From positions 310,001-374,000 of the forward strand of contig VWZX01010538.1 of assembly GCA_013399015.1 (NCBI GenBank): a stretch of DNA of 64,000 nt, written 5' to 3'. Within the stretch, counting starts at the first letter, position 1, and each line of letters begins with the position of its first letter. Source of the stretch: Galbula dea (taxonomy: Eukaryota > Chordata > Aves > Piciformes > Galbulidae). Shown here piece after piece: positions 25,276 to 37,490 of this stretch. The notes under the pieces were generated by a model. The model was not told the origin of the DNA and did not search any database. It worked only from the letters and a program-made list of their open reading frames with translations. Position numbers and translations under genes: made by a program.

Positions 25276-26904
25276 TGTTGAAAATGAACGAGCCCTTGTA
25301 TGCTCATAGCCCAGAGAAGATGTGGACCATATGAGCTGCTCCTGCTCCATCAAAATTCCAGTGTATGTCTTAGTTGATTTTGTGTCCATCTCATGTGCTA
25401 GAAGAGACCCATATTTTCAGGTTTAAGTGGTGAATGATAGTCAATTTTGCCATCACCACAAATTGCTTCCACATGTATATATATATGACTGTTGTCCAAA
25501 CTTTTAATCTTGTGTTAAAGAGTCTGTTCAGAGTATCATTGTTTTCCTCCTCCTGAGCTGGTGGTTGTACTGGATAGAATAGTGCTATAACAATAGCAGA
25601 TAGGGTAGAAATTGTAATACTAGGGAATCCTGCAATGATGGTCAATATAATGGAGAGATCCTGGGGCTCTTTTTAACTGTATTTTCGGGGTTGCACTTTT
25701 ACTATTAAGGAGACTGAAAGTGTTGAGACAAGTACTTGCAGGTAGAAGTAAGGAGTGCCTGTAAAAGAAAACTGCTATGATTTTCAGAATGAAATATTTT
25801 CCTTTCTTTTTACTTCTGAAGAAATGAAAAAAAAAATGGATAAGCAGGACAATATCCAGATTCTGCTTCTATACTTGCTAGTGTGCTTTCAATCCAGTAT
25901 TAAAGGTGTGCTGCTTAGCTGATTTTGGTCACATAAAGGTCATGCAGCATTTCCTCTATCCTCAGATGGCTCAACTACACTGCTTGCTAAGCAATCAAGT
26001 CTCTGTAGTCAGCATTCATTGGAGGATAAATTAAAAATAATTTTCCATGTACACTGAACACTGTAAGCTGTGTTTTCTTTCTTGCATTTCTCATAAACAT
26101 CTGATGAATTTATGCACATCTAGCTGGTGATCCTTAAAGTAAAAATATTCTGCCATTTTCTGGTTCTTTTAAAGCACATGGAAAAGGCTGTTATTCTGAT
26201 GTGTCTTGGACAAAAAAATTCTTTTGTTTTAATTACTTAATAAAAATTTTTGTGTCCACTGAAGAATATAAACATCTAAGCAAGCCAATCAAGTGAACAT
26301 TGTAGCTCACTGGTAGACAAAAAAATGAATTGTAATATTGGTTTTATTGATCGTAAATGTATTTCCCACAGGCCAAACTACTGTAAGCTTTGTAAAGCAT
26401 GGTGTTCAGGTGTTTGCCCTCGTAGTCGGAGGAAACAGCAGCCAGTGAAGTTTTACAGATTGTTGTTATCATGTAACAAATAAAAAGGCAAAACTTAACT
26501 GAATTAATATCAATGAACAGAATTTTTAACAGTAAATGTATATTTACACACCCCATGTGCTTCCATCGCAAGTGTGTCTCAGGTATGTACACATATGGAC
26601 ATACACATATGTACTTTATTTATACTGTGAGATAGTTAAAATATTTAACAGAATTCCTATGTTTCCAACTCACAGTGCTTGATAAAACATGCATTGTCAA
26701 GGCTATTACTTCTACTTCTCTAGGAGAATCTGTATTTTGAATATAAACTTGGCAAACCAACCAGTGTGAAAGCTTGAATTTGGAAAAAATCTCCCTTCTG
26801 GCAAAAGAAGTGTGGGTGGTGTTTTATTCAGGCATATTGTTTCCTTTGGTTGATTGAGGGTGTCTGAGTACTAACTAGATGTAAAAATTTTCCAGGAAAA
26901 TGCG

Positions 26905-26955
26905 CATATATATATATATATATTTTTTATTATTATTATTTTTTTTTTTTTAATA
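26905..26955. repeat. compound AT microsatellite
   Basis: (TA)n followed by (TTA)n and a poly-T run. Confidence 0.9.
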
Positions 26956-27365
26956 CTAGAGGAACATGAATTCACTGTAACATAGTAACTCTCATAATCC
27001 CTTTTTCAGCTGTTTATGGAGGCCATTCAAGCAATTAAGAGCTTGCACCCTTGGCATGTTCCCTTTCCCTTACTGTACCTTCTGATCTCATGTGTCAGTA
27101 CTGTTGCTAGGAATGCAGAACATTATCAGATTAGCTATAAAACTAACCTGTCAAAGAACTCATAAAGTGTTAGATCATCCAGTGCATACAGAAATGCACA
27201 GTGAACAGAAAGAAAATAAGAGAAAATGAACAAGGAATCCAGAAAAACAAAAATACATTGGTGATGTCTGAAGTACAGAAGAGAAGAAATGAGCATGCTA
27301 ACATTAATGTATGCATTGCCTTAGGTAAGTTCTTCTCCTGGCAAGCATTTCCTCATGGTGGTTGC

Positions 27366-27420
27366 TTAAATTTAGGTATTTCCAAAATAAACTGTTTATT
27401 CTGGAAATACCTAAATTTAA
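27366..27420. repeat. 55-bp near-perfect palindrome
   Basis: Arms 27366-27392 and 27394-27420 are reverse complements across all 27 positions except one pair (27385/27401), around a single central base (27393). The outer 18 bp of each arm (TTAAATTTAGGTATTTCC and its complement) are exact. It can form a cruciform in DNA or a long hairpin in RNA from either strand. No transposon family was recognised. Confidence 0.95.
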
Positions 27421-30400
27421 TATTTCAACATTTTCAACCCCAAACATCTTCATTTATAATTATTATTTTTTAAATTGTTAGAACACAAGTAGGCAGTAAG
27501 TATCAGTTACCATTCTGCAATGTTTGAATAGGAACAATGTAATAATGAAATACATGCTCTTTCTAAATTACTCAGAGAATTAATAGTAGACATGGGGACG
27601 TATTTTCTTCCTTCTTCATAGCAGTCAACAATGTGGATTGAAGAGAAAGAGAAATAAAAAATTATATAACTTCAAAGGTTGTGGTGATTTTCCAGAGATT
27701 TTTTTCTCTGGCAGGCAGTATAGAACAAAAATTGGATAGAAATGCAGCTTGAGTGCCATTGAGTGTTAGAACTCCCAAGGAGGAGAAGAGGAAAGTGGAA
27801 ATTTCTCACATTTGCCACTCACCAGTTTTGCTTGTTTTGTTCTGTTCTACAGTGGTATTTGTGGCTGTTAGAAGATAATTTGTTCAATTCCATTTTTGTA
27901 ACTGTCGCCTTAACTAATTTTTTACAGCAACAGGGATGACTGAATGTATAGTTTATCTTTGTCGAAGGGGCTGGAACTATTTCAATTAGCTGCATTTCTT
28001 GGTACTTTCACAGTACCTTTCGTATTCTGTAAGCTATCAGCCTGGGGCTGCAGGGAAGGAAGGGGGAAACATCCTTATTTGAAACTCCTATGAATTATTC
28101 AGCATTTGTTTACATGCCTTACCTGAACAAGATTGACTTCTTCCTTGGCTGCTACTCTTTCCTAGAACAAAAACTACATACAATGTTCATAATCTTTGTC
28201 ACAGGTGATGGATGGATCAGTATTAGCATATTGGGACTCTATCATACATACATATATTATTATATATGAATGATATGTTCTTTATATTAAAAATATTTAT
28301 GCTGTGTATTTATATAAACATATGATATATAAAAAACACTAACATGATTCAACCCATGCACCTCTCATCTTGCTCTGACATGCTTGTGCAATGTTTGCTC
28401 CTCTCAGTTTACTCATACTGTTATGTTCAAAGGGGAGTGATCTGAAATGCAACCCTAACTGTTGTTATTATGGGAGAAAAACCTTGCAACACAGACTTTA
28501 AACCCCTTTCCTTTTGTCAGTTTCAACAGATGTAGGTGGACTCTTTTTTGTTTTCATTATTTTTCATGTGAAGTCAGTGCTCCTTCATTACCTCCAGGAG
28601 CTGCAATGCAGAACAGCTTTCCTCAGAAAAAAACCCTGCTACTGCCATGCATGCAGAATGTACAGATTCCAGGCATTTTGCTGTCTACAAGAATACTTTC
28701 TTAAGGAAGAAAACATGGTTTCTTTTCCTTCCTTGCTGTAGACTGAGAGGGTATCCTGGGAAATCATAATTCTTTATTTCCCATACTGTTTGTTTTGTTT
28801 TTTTTTTTTTATCCAGCATTGCTCCTGGCCAAGCAGGCAGGACATTGGAGCACATGAACCCTGCTCTAACTCTGAATGGTTATTTTTATGTCCCTGTAAC
28901 CTCAGCTAGCTCAGATCCTGCTAACAGTGCCAATGTGGCAGCCCCTCAGGAATGGGCTGACCAAGCTTTTGCAGAGTGTGTTGATCTTCGCTATCTGTTC
29001 CTGGCTCCCCAGCAAGTGAACTCTTAAGTGAGCTTGGGTTTGATGGCACGTGCAAGCTGAGTACTCCCTCTGAAATGCAACAAAACTGGGAGCATTCTGA
29101 AATGCAAGAGCTGACATCCTCAAGACCCTGCTGAGTTGTCCTTGTCTCTGGGAGGAATGCCCCTATCTATGGCTTTACTCAAAGGAAGTTGTCACTGTTG
29201 AGGCACACATGGAGCCTGTTGTCTTCTTACAAGGGCAGTGTCTGGGTTGCCAGCTCTTGTACAGGCACAAGGAGAGCTACAAGTTACTCTGGGACAGGGA
29301 AATAGAACTTTAAAATTTACTGGCTTAAGAGAGCTCTGGTTGTATATAGTGATATCACTGTAGCATAGTTTATTTGTAATAGCCTTGCTAGGTACACTTT
29401 ACTACTCATCATGTCACTGAATTAACTAATTTCCAAATTTACTCAGTTACATTTATGCATGCTTTTAGACAACAGTCACACAGCCACCCCAGTAATAGGA
29501 TTTTCTGAGAAGCAGTTGTAATTAGCTCTTTTTTTTCCTTAATCTTAGATCCTTTGATAGTGTCACTGCTCTCAAAATAACTTTCAAGAAATTCTGAAAT
29601 GAAATGTAATTCTGGAACAAGCATTCATTTCCTATTTGGTTCAAGCTAATACTTTATGATTATCATACTGCTGTTGCAGTTTGATGTACTCCAGAACCGT
29701 GTATAGAAAGGCAGAGCTTTCCTAGCAGCTGCTGTTAACAGACATTTTGTCTTGATCTCAGACTTGAAGTGAGTTTAGTTTGAAGGAATTATTGTTATCT
29801 TAAATAATGCTAAGGAAAAGTTAGGGATAGAGTTTAAGACTGGGAAAACATCAGCACATATGAATTATTTAAAAGCAGTGGATTTTTACTGGTGTTTACA
29901 GTTTACAATCCAGGTAACTAATGCCTTCAAATGTAAACATTAAAAGGATGTTCTCTTTTCAGTAATGTTCTATATAATCAGAAAACATTCACAGGTGCAG
30001 TTAAACCTTCCAAAATCAAACAGATTTCCTGACCACAAACTATTGTTTCTGTTCCAGCTTTGTCCTTTTTCTTCCTTTATTTTGCGCTCTGGAGCAACAT
30101 ATTTACTGGTGTTTTTCCTGAATGAGTGGTATTGTTATGTTATTGTATATGAAAAATAAAAGGGAGAAGGATGAGGTTTTCAAATTTCATACTTGTTTGG
30201 AAATTGTGATATTTGGGGTTGGTTGGTTGGTTGGGTTTTTTCCCAGAAGTGCAAACTGTTCTTGTGTTTTAGAAATTACTCCATCATAGCAAAACACAAT
30301 TACCTTTTAATCATAAGGTACTTTGCAACTAATATTTCTACAGCTCAAATATTCAACTCTTAATAAAAAGCTTATAAAAAGACTGAGTTCTGTTCTTCCC

Positions 30401-33400
30401 AAGGGAGTCTGTGTCTGTCAGGACTTATATAACTGAAGCCAGCCAAAGTTGTTCAACTCCATTTTCAAGCACTTGCAAGTAGTTTGCCAAAATTTTCTAA
30501 TTGTTGACATGCTCAAAATATATGTTGCCAGTATCTTCCAGATTTTTTAGTGCTTGTGTTCTCACTATTATAAATGCTTTGAACAGCTAATTCATATGAA
30601 CATCTAATATTTATTTTTGTGAATCCCATCAACAAAACTGGGTTAATTTCTGAGCAATGTGTCTCAAGGACTGAAAATCGGAAATGTCACACTAGAAAAC
30701 ATTCATTATCCAGCTGCTTGGCTGTCCTCTTGTCCAAAATGGCTACAACCAGATGCTTCTGACAGAAGTGCAAAGAACTGACTCTTTCATAATAATTAGA
30801 AACCCTTTTAAGTACTAAAAATAGAGAAACACAATTTTGGGGTAATTTGTCCATGTTTTACTGTTCTGTGAATGCCATATTCTTGTTCTTAACAACTGCC
30901 TATTGCAATGAATGCCACAGTTTTATTTAGGGGAGAAAGTATTTTGGTTTACAGCTTGGTGTTTGCTAAAGTAAAGTGTCACGTTCCACACCTTCAATGA
31001 GTTTTTCCACATTTCTATGAATCCTTAATCATTCTGCAGTGTGTTTTTCAAGATGGCTACATTAGTACTGCATGAAGTATCTCAGATAAGGCAATAGCAT
31101 TGATTTCCCATAACATGTAGCGATGTATTTTTCCTGCTACCCTGTATGTTGTAACATTATTGCTTTTTCCTGTAGCTGTATCTCGAGATTAGTTTCTTGC
31201 TGAGTTGTTCAAAACTGTGTTGTCTTTCTTTACTGCTAATTTTAAACCTTGCAAGCATTTCTCTCCAATGTATAACAATTTGCATTTCTGGACTCTGAAC
31301 TTCACTAGTCAGCCTGTCCCACTTGTTTAGTTACCCACTTTCTTCTGAAATTTTACACTTCCTTTTTCGATTATCATTTCAGATATTCCACTAGATATAA
31401 ATGTGGATCTCACTGGTCTGGAACTCTGCTGATTATCCCATGAACTTTTTATAAAAATAGCCAGAATATTTTTTACTTCCAGTTCTTTTGCACATAAACA
31501 TTTTTTCATGAAGGACTGTGTATTCTTAGCAGATCAGCCTGTTTATTCTGAAGCTCTTTCAGCATTCTTGGATACTCACCATCTGGGCAGGTTGACAATT
31601 TGCTAACATACTGCTGTCGCTATCCAGGCCTTCAAACAGGAAGTGAGAATGGGTCAGAAAGGCCTTTTTCAATTGAAATAATTCAGTAGGAAGCATAAAG
31701 TAAGGCTGAGTTGAAAACAACTTTTGAGAATTCAGAACTTGATTTGATAAATGGGAGATTTGGAACAGTAACATAATTATTGCCATCATCCACTTCATTT
31801 TATTTGGAGAATAAATAAACAATTATATGAATATAAATATGCATATTCCGGGGCAATTGCTTTCTACTGTAACAGATTTGAAGACAGAAGTATTACACAA
31901 GCATAACTAATTGGAGAAATTCAAAGTCTCAAAGCACAAATACAACACCACTTCTGTACAGCACACTGGAAGTCTTTGTAGCTATAGTTCATTTCAGGAA
32001 AATTCCTGAATAGGAATAGGGTTAGGTTTGCTTTTGAGCACTTTGTTTAAGTGAACTACAAACAGAGACATGCCTGTAACACCAGCCATTAAAATTCAGA
32101 GTCATCAGTAATGAAGAAAAGTTGCCATTAGCAGAAGTCAGGTGGTGTACTGCAGCTTGATCTTGAGGAATCAAACTCCCTTAGACCTCAACATTTATTG
32201 GTTAGTTCCCAACCGCAAAAACCTATTTAGCCAATCTAATCAATAGGAGTCTAAATCTCAGCTTTACTACCATGCTCAGGTCTCCAGATCAGCAAGAAGG
32301 AGAGAAGGCTTTCACATGTGTGAAAGGTACCTGCAAGTGTTTGCAATATGTATTAACAATTTGGAGAAAAAAATCTGCTAGGCAGTGGGGGATGCATTAA
32401 CAGCTGAGTGAATTAAACGTTCAGATGGGTTTGCATTTTCCCTCTGCATCTTAACTTCTCTTGTGCCCTGGCAGGGCCCTGGGCCTTTCAGTGGGCGGTA
32501 GCCTTCTTCCCACTCCATTTGTGTCACCATTGTTGAGACTGATGTAACAGAGAGATGTTAAAAGGAAAAATTGCTACAAACTCAGATCATGGATGTAGTG
32601 CACTAAGTCGGTAAGTCTCTTGCTAGATTTTGCAAGAACAGGGAGATTGTCTGAATTTTCTGGGGTCCCTGATGAGGAGAAACACGTTATGTATTTCATG
32701 GTAAGAAAAATATCTTCTTGAAAGGGAAGACTCTTGGATTCTTGAGACTTGCTGTAGGCTTATATTCTGTCCCTAGTTGTAACATTTTGTGCATGCTGAC
32801 TTCACTGCTTTCTCTTGGAGCTATTATCAGTAATGTTCATCAACAGTCTAAGGACTGTTTGCTACTACTATGGCTTAAATATTCCTTATTTTCCATTGAA
32901 TATTAACACATTATATTGTAATGCTTATACACATAAATATTGCTGTTGGCATCCCACTATGCTTATCATACGTATTATTAAGTATGCTAATAACTGTGTC
33001 CCATTCTCAAGTGTAATTTGTATGGCTGTTATCACATCTTCAAATTAAGTTAAAAAATAAAAATAATTAGGAGAAGTTGTAATTAAAATGCAACTCCAAA
33101 TCAACAGTACATCTTGTCCCTGTTTGTGTTTATTTTGTCACCTTACAGGATGAGATTTTTCATTACTGAATTTCCTTTTCAGTAGGAAGTGCATTCTGGA
33201 ATATTTTTCAATGGAAAATAAGTAGCAAACAAAAACCTGCAAGTCCTAGACATTACAGCAGAAAAAGAAATAAAAGCTCCACATAGTGTTGTATCAGGTT
33301 TTCTGAATGTATTTTATATATCCTTTCCAGATTAGACAACTGTGTAATGTTTTATATTTGTGCTCCATTAAAAATATAATTAATTGTAGGAATACAATAT

Positions 33401-36347
33401 AACTCCATTAACAATTTTTTCTGTCTTAGACATTAGCATGACTAAGTAGCATCAAGAATCAGCAGTATCCTCTAGTAAACTTCAATACTGTCTTCTATAA
33501 TACTTTTAGTACTTTACATACTCTGTCAATCATAAACAAAATTACTAAGGAGTTTAGAAAATCCATTACAATCACAGAAGACAACCAGTTAGCTGCAAGT
33601 AACATAGACTTTTCTGAAAGAAATTATTTTTTTAAAATAACTTTAAAACAAATTATCAATGGATATATGAGAGAAGATTTTATTTTAGTTTTCACCCGGG
33701 TCTTCCACTGATACCAGAAGGAATACTGAGCAAAGAACAAGGACAGAGTATGGACTTGTGCTCAGAGGTGCTGTTAAAATGCCCAGTCTCTGGAATTGGG
33801 AAGAAACAGCATAGGGAGCTACCTAATAAGCTTTTACACTCTTCTACATTAAGGATTGTGAGTTCTGTTCTAAATATACCCCAATTTCTTATGTGGTGGA
33901 ATGAAATGCTATACTTGCACAATAAGAAACCAGCTGTAATCCCTGTGAATCTCCAACTGATATAAATTGACTAGAGAAATGGATTTTCAAAAGAGAAGAG
34001 AGATAGATTCAGCATGTTGTAATGATTAGTTGACCTGTCAAAAATGACATAGGCATTAAGAACTTCCCAAATCTTTAGTGCTGTACTACAAGTAAAATTT
34101 CCTGAAGGAACAACGAAACTGGTAACAGTCGTGCACTTCAGCAGGTTAACCCAGCAGATTAATGTCTTACCAGCCTCCACTGTTCTGTGGCTAGTTTTAC
34201 AGGTATTGTGAATGTAAAATTCTAGTTACTTACATCCTTGCAGGCTTTTAAACTCTTCCTTCAAACCCAGGAGTAACAGTGAATTCCCATAAGTCCATAT
34301 TATTTCAGAATAAGTTAACTCAGGAAAACGATGATAACACTACTATACCACAGGGCATGTAGCTGGCTGGCTCTGAAATGTAATTCCATGAAACATAACC
34401 TTCTCAAGGTACAATTGGGAGGCAATATATTGGGGTATAGTGTTTGCAAATAAATGTTGGTAGCAGATTAGCAAGGTTATCCAACTCCACTTAAACTTAG
34501 CCAAACGTCTATAATATGTCCGTAATGAGAAGGATACATAGCTATTATCTTTACAATTTGATAGAGAGTGTATGTAGGCAAATATAATGGGAGAAATCAG
34601 ATCAAAATCTGGGCACATAATTCAATAGGACCTTAAGTAAAAGACCAAAACAAAAGACATGATGAAGTAGAAACACTCCACAATTTGCTGGTAAATTGAA
34701 GACTGGTTCATGACTTTCTGTTTCATTCCTTTGCCATGCAAGGTGGATCGAGGGAGAGATGGGCAAACTGAGCTGGCAATCACAGATGTGCAGTCAACAT
34801 TGAGAAATAATAAAACAGATTATCTCGGTTCATCTGAGGTTGAAATCATGCTGATGTAAAAGGTAAAAATTTAGAAAAGAAACCTGTCAAGCAAGTGATG
34901 ATATATGAAAATGATTTTTGGAAATGTATTTAATAAGCAAAAATTTGTATGTTCAACTGTGAAACATATTTTAAAATCTTTCTATTTACATAGTAAATAC
35001 TTATGGAATAGGTAGTTATTAGTTAATTATAGGATTTTTTCTTTACAATTTTCTTCTCAAAAACATGTAGTATAAAAACTCTGTTACAGAAGCATACTGT
35101 TTAGGACTGGCTTCTTAAAATGTACTGTATGCCTCTTTTCTTAATCATTATTTTTCTGCTGCAGGTGTTCTCAGAAGCATCAAAATGCTCTGCCGTTTTG
35201 GGGGTCTCTGTGACTATAGGGAGCAGCCAGCTTACAGAATCAACCTGTGTGATTAGCTGACATACATAGTATGATAAGGCTTATCTGCCAATCAACATCT
35301 CTGAATGTTAGAAATGTGTATAAATATGCACAGTGTTCATATGTGTATTTTAAAGATGGCACTGGAGCACAAGGCTTGATAACTTCGAGTGGAGTGCAGA
35401 GGCGTCTAAAATCAACTTAAGCTTTCTTCCCAAGCTGCACCAAATGATCTTCCGCAGCGGTGTAGGTTTCTCACAAGTGATGCACTAGATATATGGAAAC
35501 AGAAGACTAATTAAATTTGAGTTTGTAGTAGATTTTCATGCCAAATTCAGACCTGGTATAATTTAACAGATACAGGTAGCTTTCCTGGAGTTTCATATGC
35601 TACACCACCTGAATTTGTCCTGCCACATTCACAGTTCCCTCTATTTCAGAAGTATCTGTTACTAAACTTCATTGCAAGATAGTGGAAAAAAATGACCTCA
35701 CATTCACTAGCTTCATTCGGAATCATGAATAAATTAACTGAAGATTAAATAATTGCAATTATAGTGGAAAGACCTGACAGGGGTACACAGAATTCATGCA
35801 GATGATGTGTGGCCATTCAGATATCAAACAGATGCTAGATGAAAAATAAGCTATACGTGTAGCTGTCAGCAAAGTAACAGACCCAGTGTTATATCACGGA
35901 TTTGGTTTATGCTGCTTCAGCATGACGTGGAGAAAACCAAATTTTTGAATTGTCTTTTATTCTGTTGATTCCTCTGTAAATTTTTAGAAAATCAGGTACT
36001 TCCAGCTATACACAGTACAAAGCCCTATCCTACAACCAGATTATATAACTGATTTTTTTTTTTCCGTGTGGAGTCCTGTTTAAATCAGCAAAGCTACACA
36101 CAAATGCAAGGATATGTCCAGGTGATAATTTATAGGATTGGAGTTCAATCCTGTATTTTTATTAAGAACTTCTCGTTAAATGTAAAACCCACCTGACCTT
36201 CGATATTGTACATCTTCCACGCAGTACAACACTGCATTGGGCAATATGCCTTCTAGGGCTTATTTTATATGTGTATAATATATACACAAATAAAGAGTAT
36301 CACCTGCAAATAATATTTGGAATGTGAAAGACACAAAATGTAAACAT

Positions 36348-36353
36348 TTTATT
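36348..36353 (-). terminator. LGI1: LGI1 polyadenylation signal
   Basis: This is the first AATAAA on the minus strand after the LGI1 stop, about 320 bases downstream. It is followed by a T/G-rich stretch (TTTTGTGTC), as expected of a cleavage site. The resulting 3' UTR length would be like that I recall for the mammalian transcript. Confidence 0.6.
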
Positions 36354-36672
36354 TGGCAGTTGTTTCAAACAGTTGAATAAATAAATGGAAAAGTACATCT
36401 TAATATCCTTTATAGCAACAGATGCAGTTGCACGCATATTTACATATTATGGATGCAAAGAACAGTTAATTTAATTTCTTTTTGTTAAAAAATGCAACTT
36501 CCAACATCACTAGACTTGACAATTAAAGATGAAGATACTAGTAATACTTTGTTCTAGCAATCTCAACTTTTAAAGGCATTCATTTGGAAGTAAGATAAGA
36601 GAGTCATCATGCATTTAGTTCATTTTGTCCGCTTACGGTATAAAGTCTGATGTAATCTCAGAATTATGAGTG

Positions 36673-37490
36673 TCATGCGCTTAAGTCAACTATGACATGT
36701 CTATAAATCAGTGTAGTTCCCTTAAAACTTGAAGCAAAGAGAAAATCTCGTTTATCGATGGAGACATGTATGAAAGATCTTGGTGCCTGTACGTTTAATT
36801 CTTGAAACTTCACAAATTTTGCCTTTTCAGCATCCCAATAATAGACTTGAGTGAAAGAATAATCACTTCCAAGAATGGCATATTGATAATTATTTATCTG
36901 AAGTGGTTGGAATACCATTGACCCTCGGGATGGCATCCTTTGTAAATCCAGAAATGCTGAACCACCCCATTTCATTACTTTAGAGTCCCCAATAAATCTC
37001 GTTAAGCAAATGTATACATCCTCTTTCACTTTGAAATGTTTCACCGCATACACATCTTCCATATCTTGGATATCGAAACGCTTAACAAATTCATTTGTTC
37101 CTTTGTTCCACTGATATATTACAGGTCTTTGGGAACTACTTGACAGAATTAAATGTGGTTTGCCAGATATTTCAAGATACTCCACATCAGTATCTCTGTA
37201 CCAGGCGTGCAGAGACTGATGGGAATAAAATCCATTCCCATTCCATTTGTAAACTGTGGTGAAACCAGCTTTTGAACTGTCTGCCACAACAAAATACCAG
37301 TCTTCAGCAATCCTGAAAGTTTCAATGTCATTGGGTTTTCTGATTTTAAGGATTTCAATATCTTGAATTTTTATGAATTTATTAGCCGGGTTATCTCTTT
37401 TATATATGTGGGAGCCTCCAAACAGCTGTGCGACAATGACATACAGCTGATTCTCAATGACTATAGGTTTACACACAACAGTTGAAGTAC
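36673..37490 (-). CDS. LGI1: LGI1 exon 8 (EPTP propeller, last)
   Basis: An 818-bp exon after acceptor CTTTTTGTAG, starting with the last two bases of a split Gly codon, with stop TGA at 36673-36675. It carries most EPTP repeats: 'IVAQLFGGSHIYKRD', 'WYFVVADSSKAGFTTVYKWN', 'HLILSSSSQRPVIYQWN', 'SRGSMVFQPLQINNYQYAIL' and 'FLFASSFKG'. Two differences from the mammalian protein as I recall it: a six-residue shorter loop after 'DVEYLEI', and 'FVKRFDIQ' in place of the segment bearing the third N-glycosylation sequon. Confidence 0.98.

Larger units (their letters stand above)
25276..36340. other. long intergenic region between LGI1 and SLC35G1
   Basis: About 11 kb of AT-rich DNA with no supported gene. 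It holds a (TA)n/(TTA)n/poly-T microsatellite (26905-26955), a 55-bp palindrome (27366-27420) and an AT-rich patch near 28240-28340. Open frames up to 91 codons are chance-length. Confidence 0.6.

Noticed and set aside
25391..25645. 84-codon minus-strand frame with a hydrophobic N-terminal stretch
   Set aside because: It adjoins an old CR1 fragment, has no recognisable domain, and includes translated (TA)n sequence.
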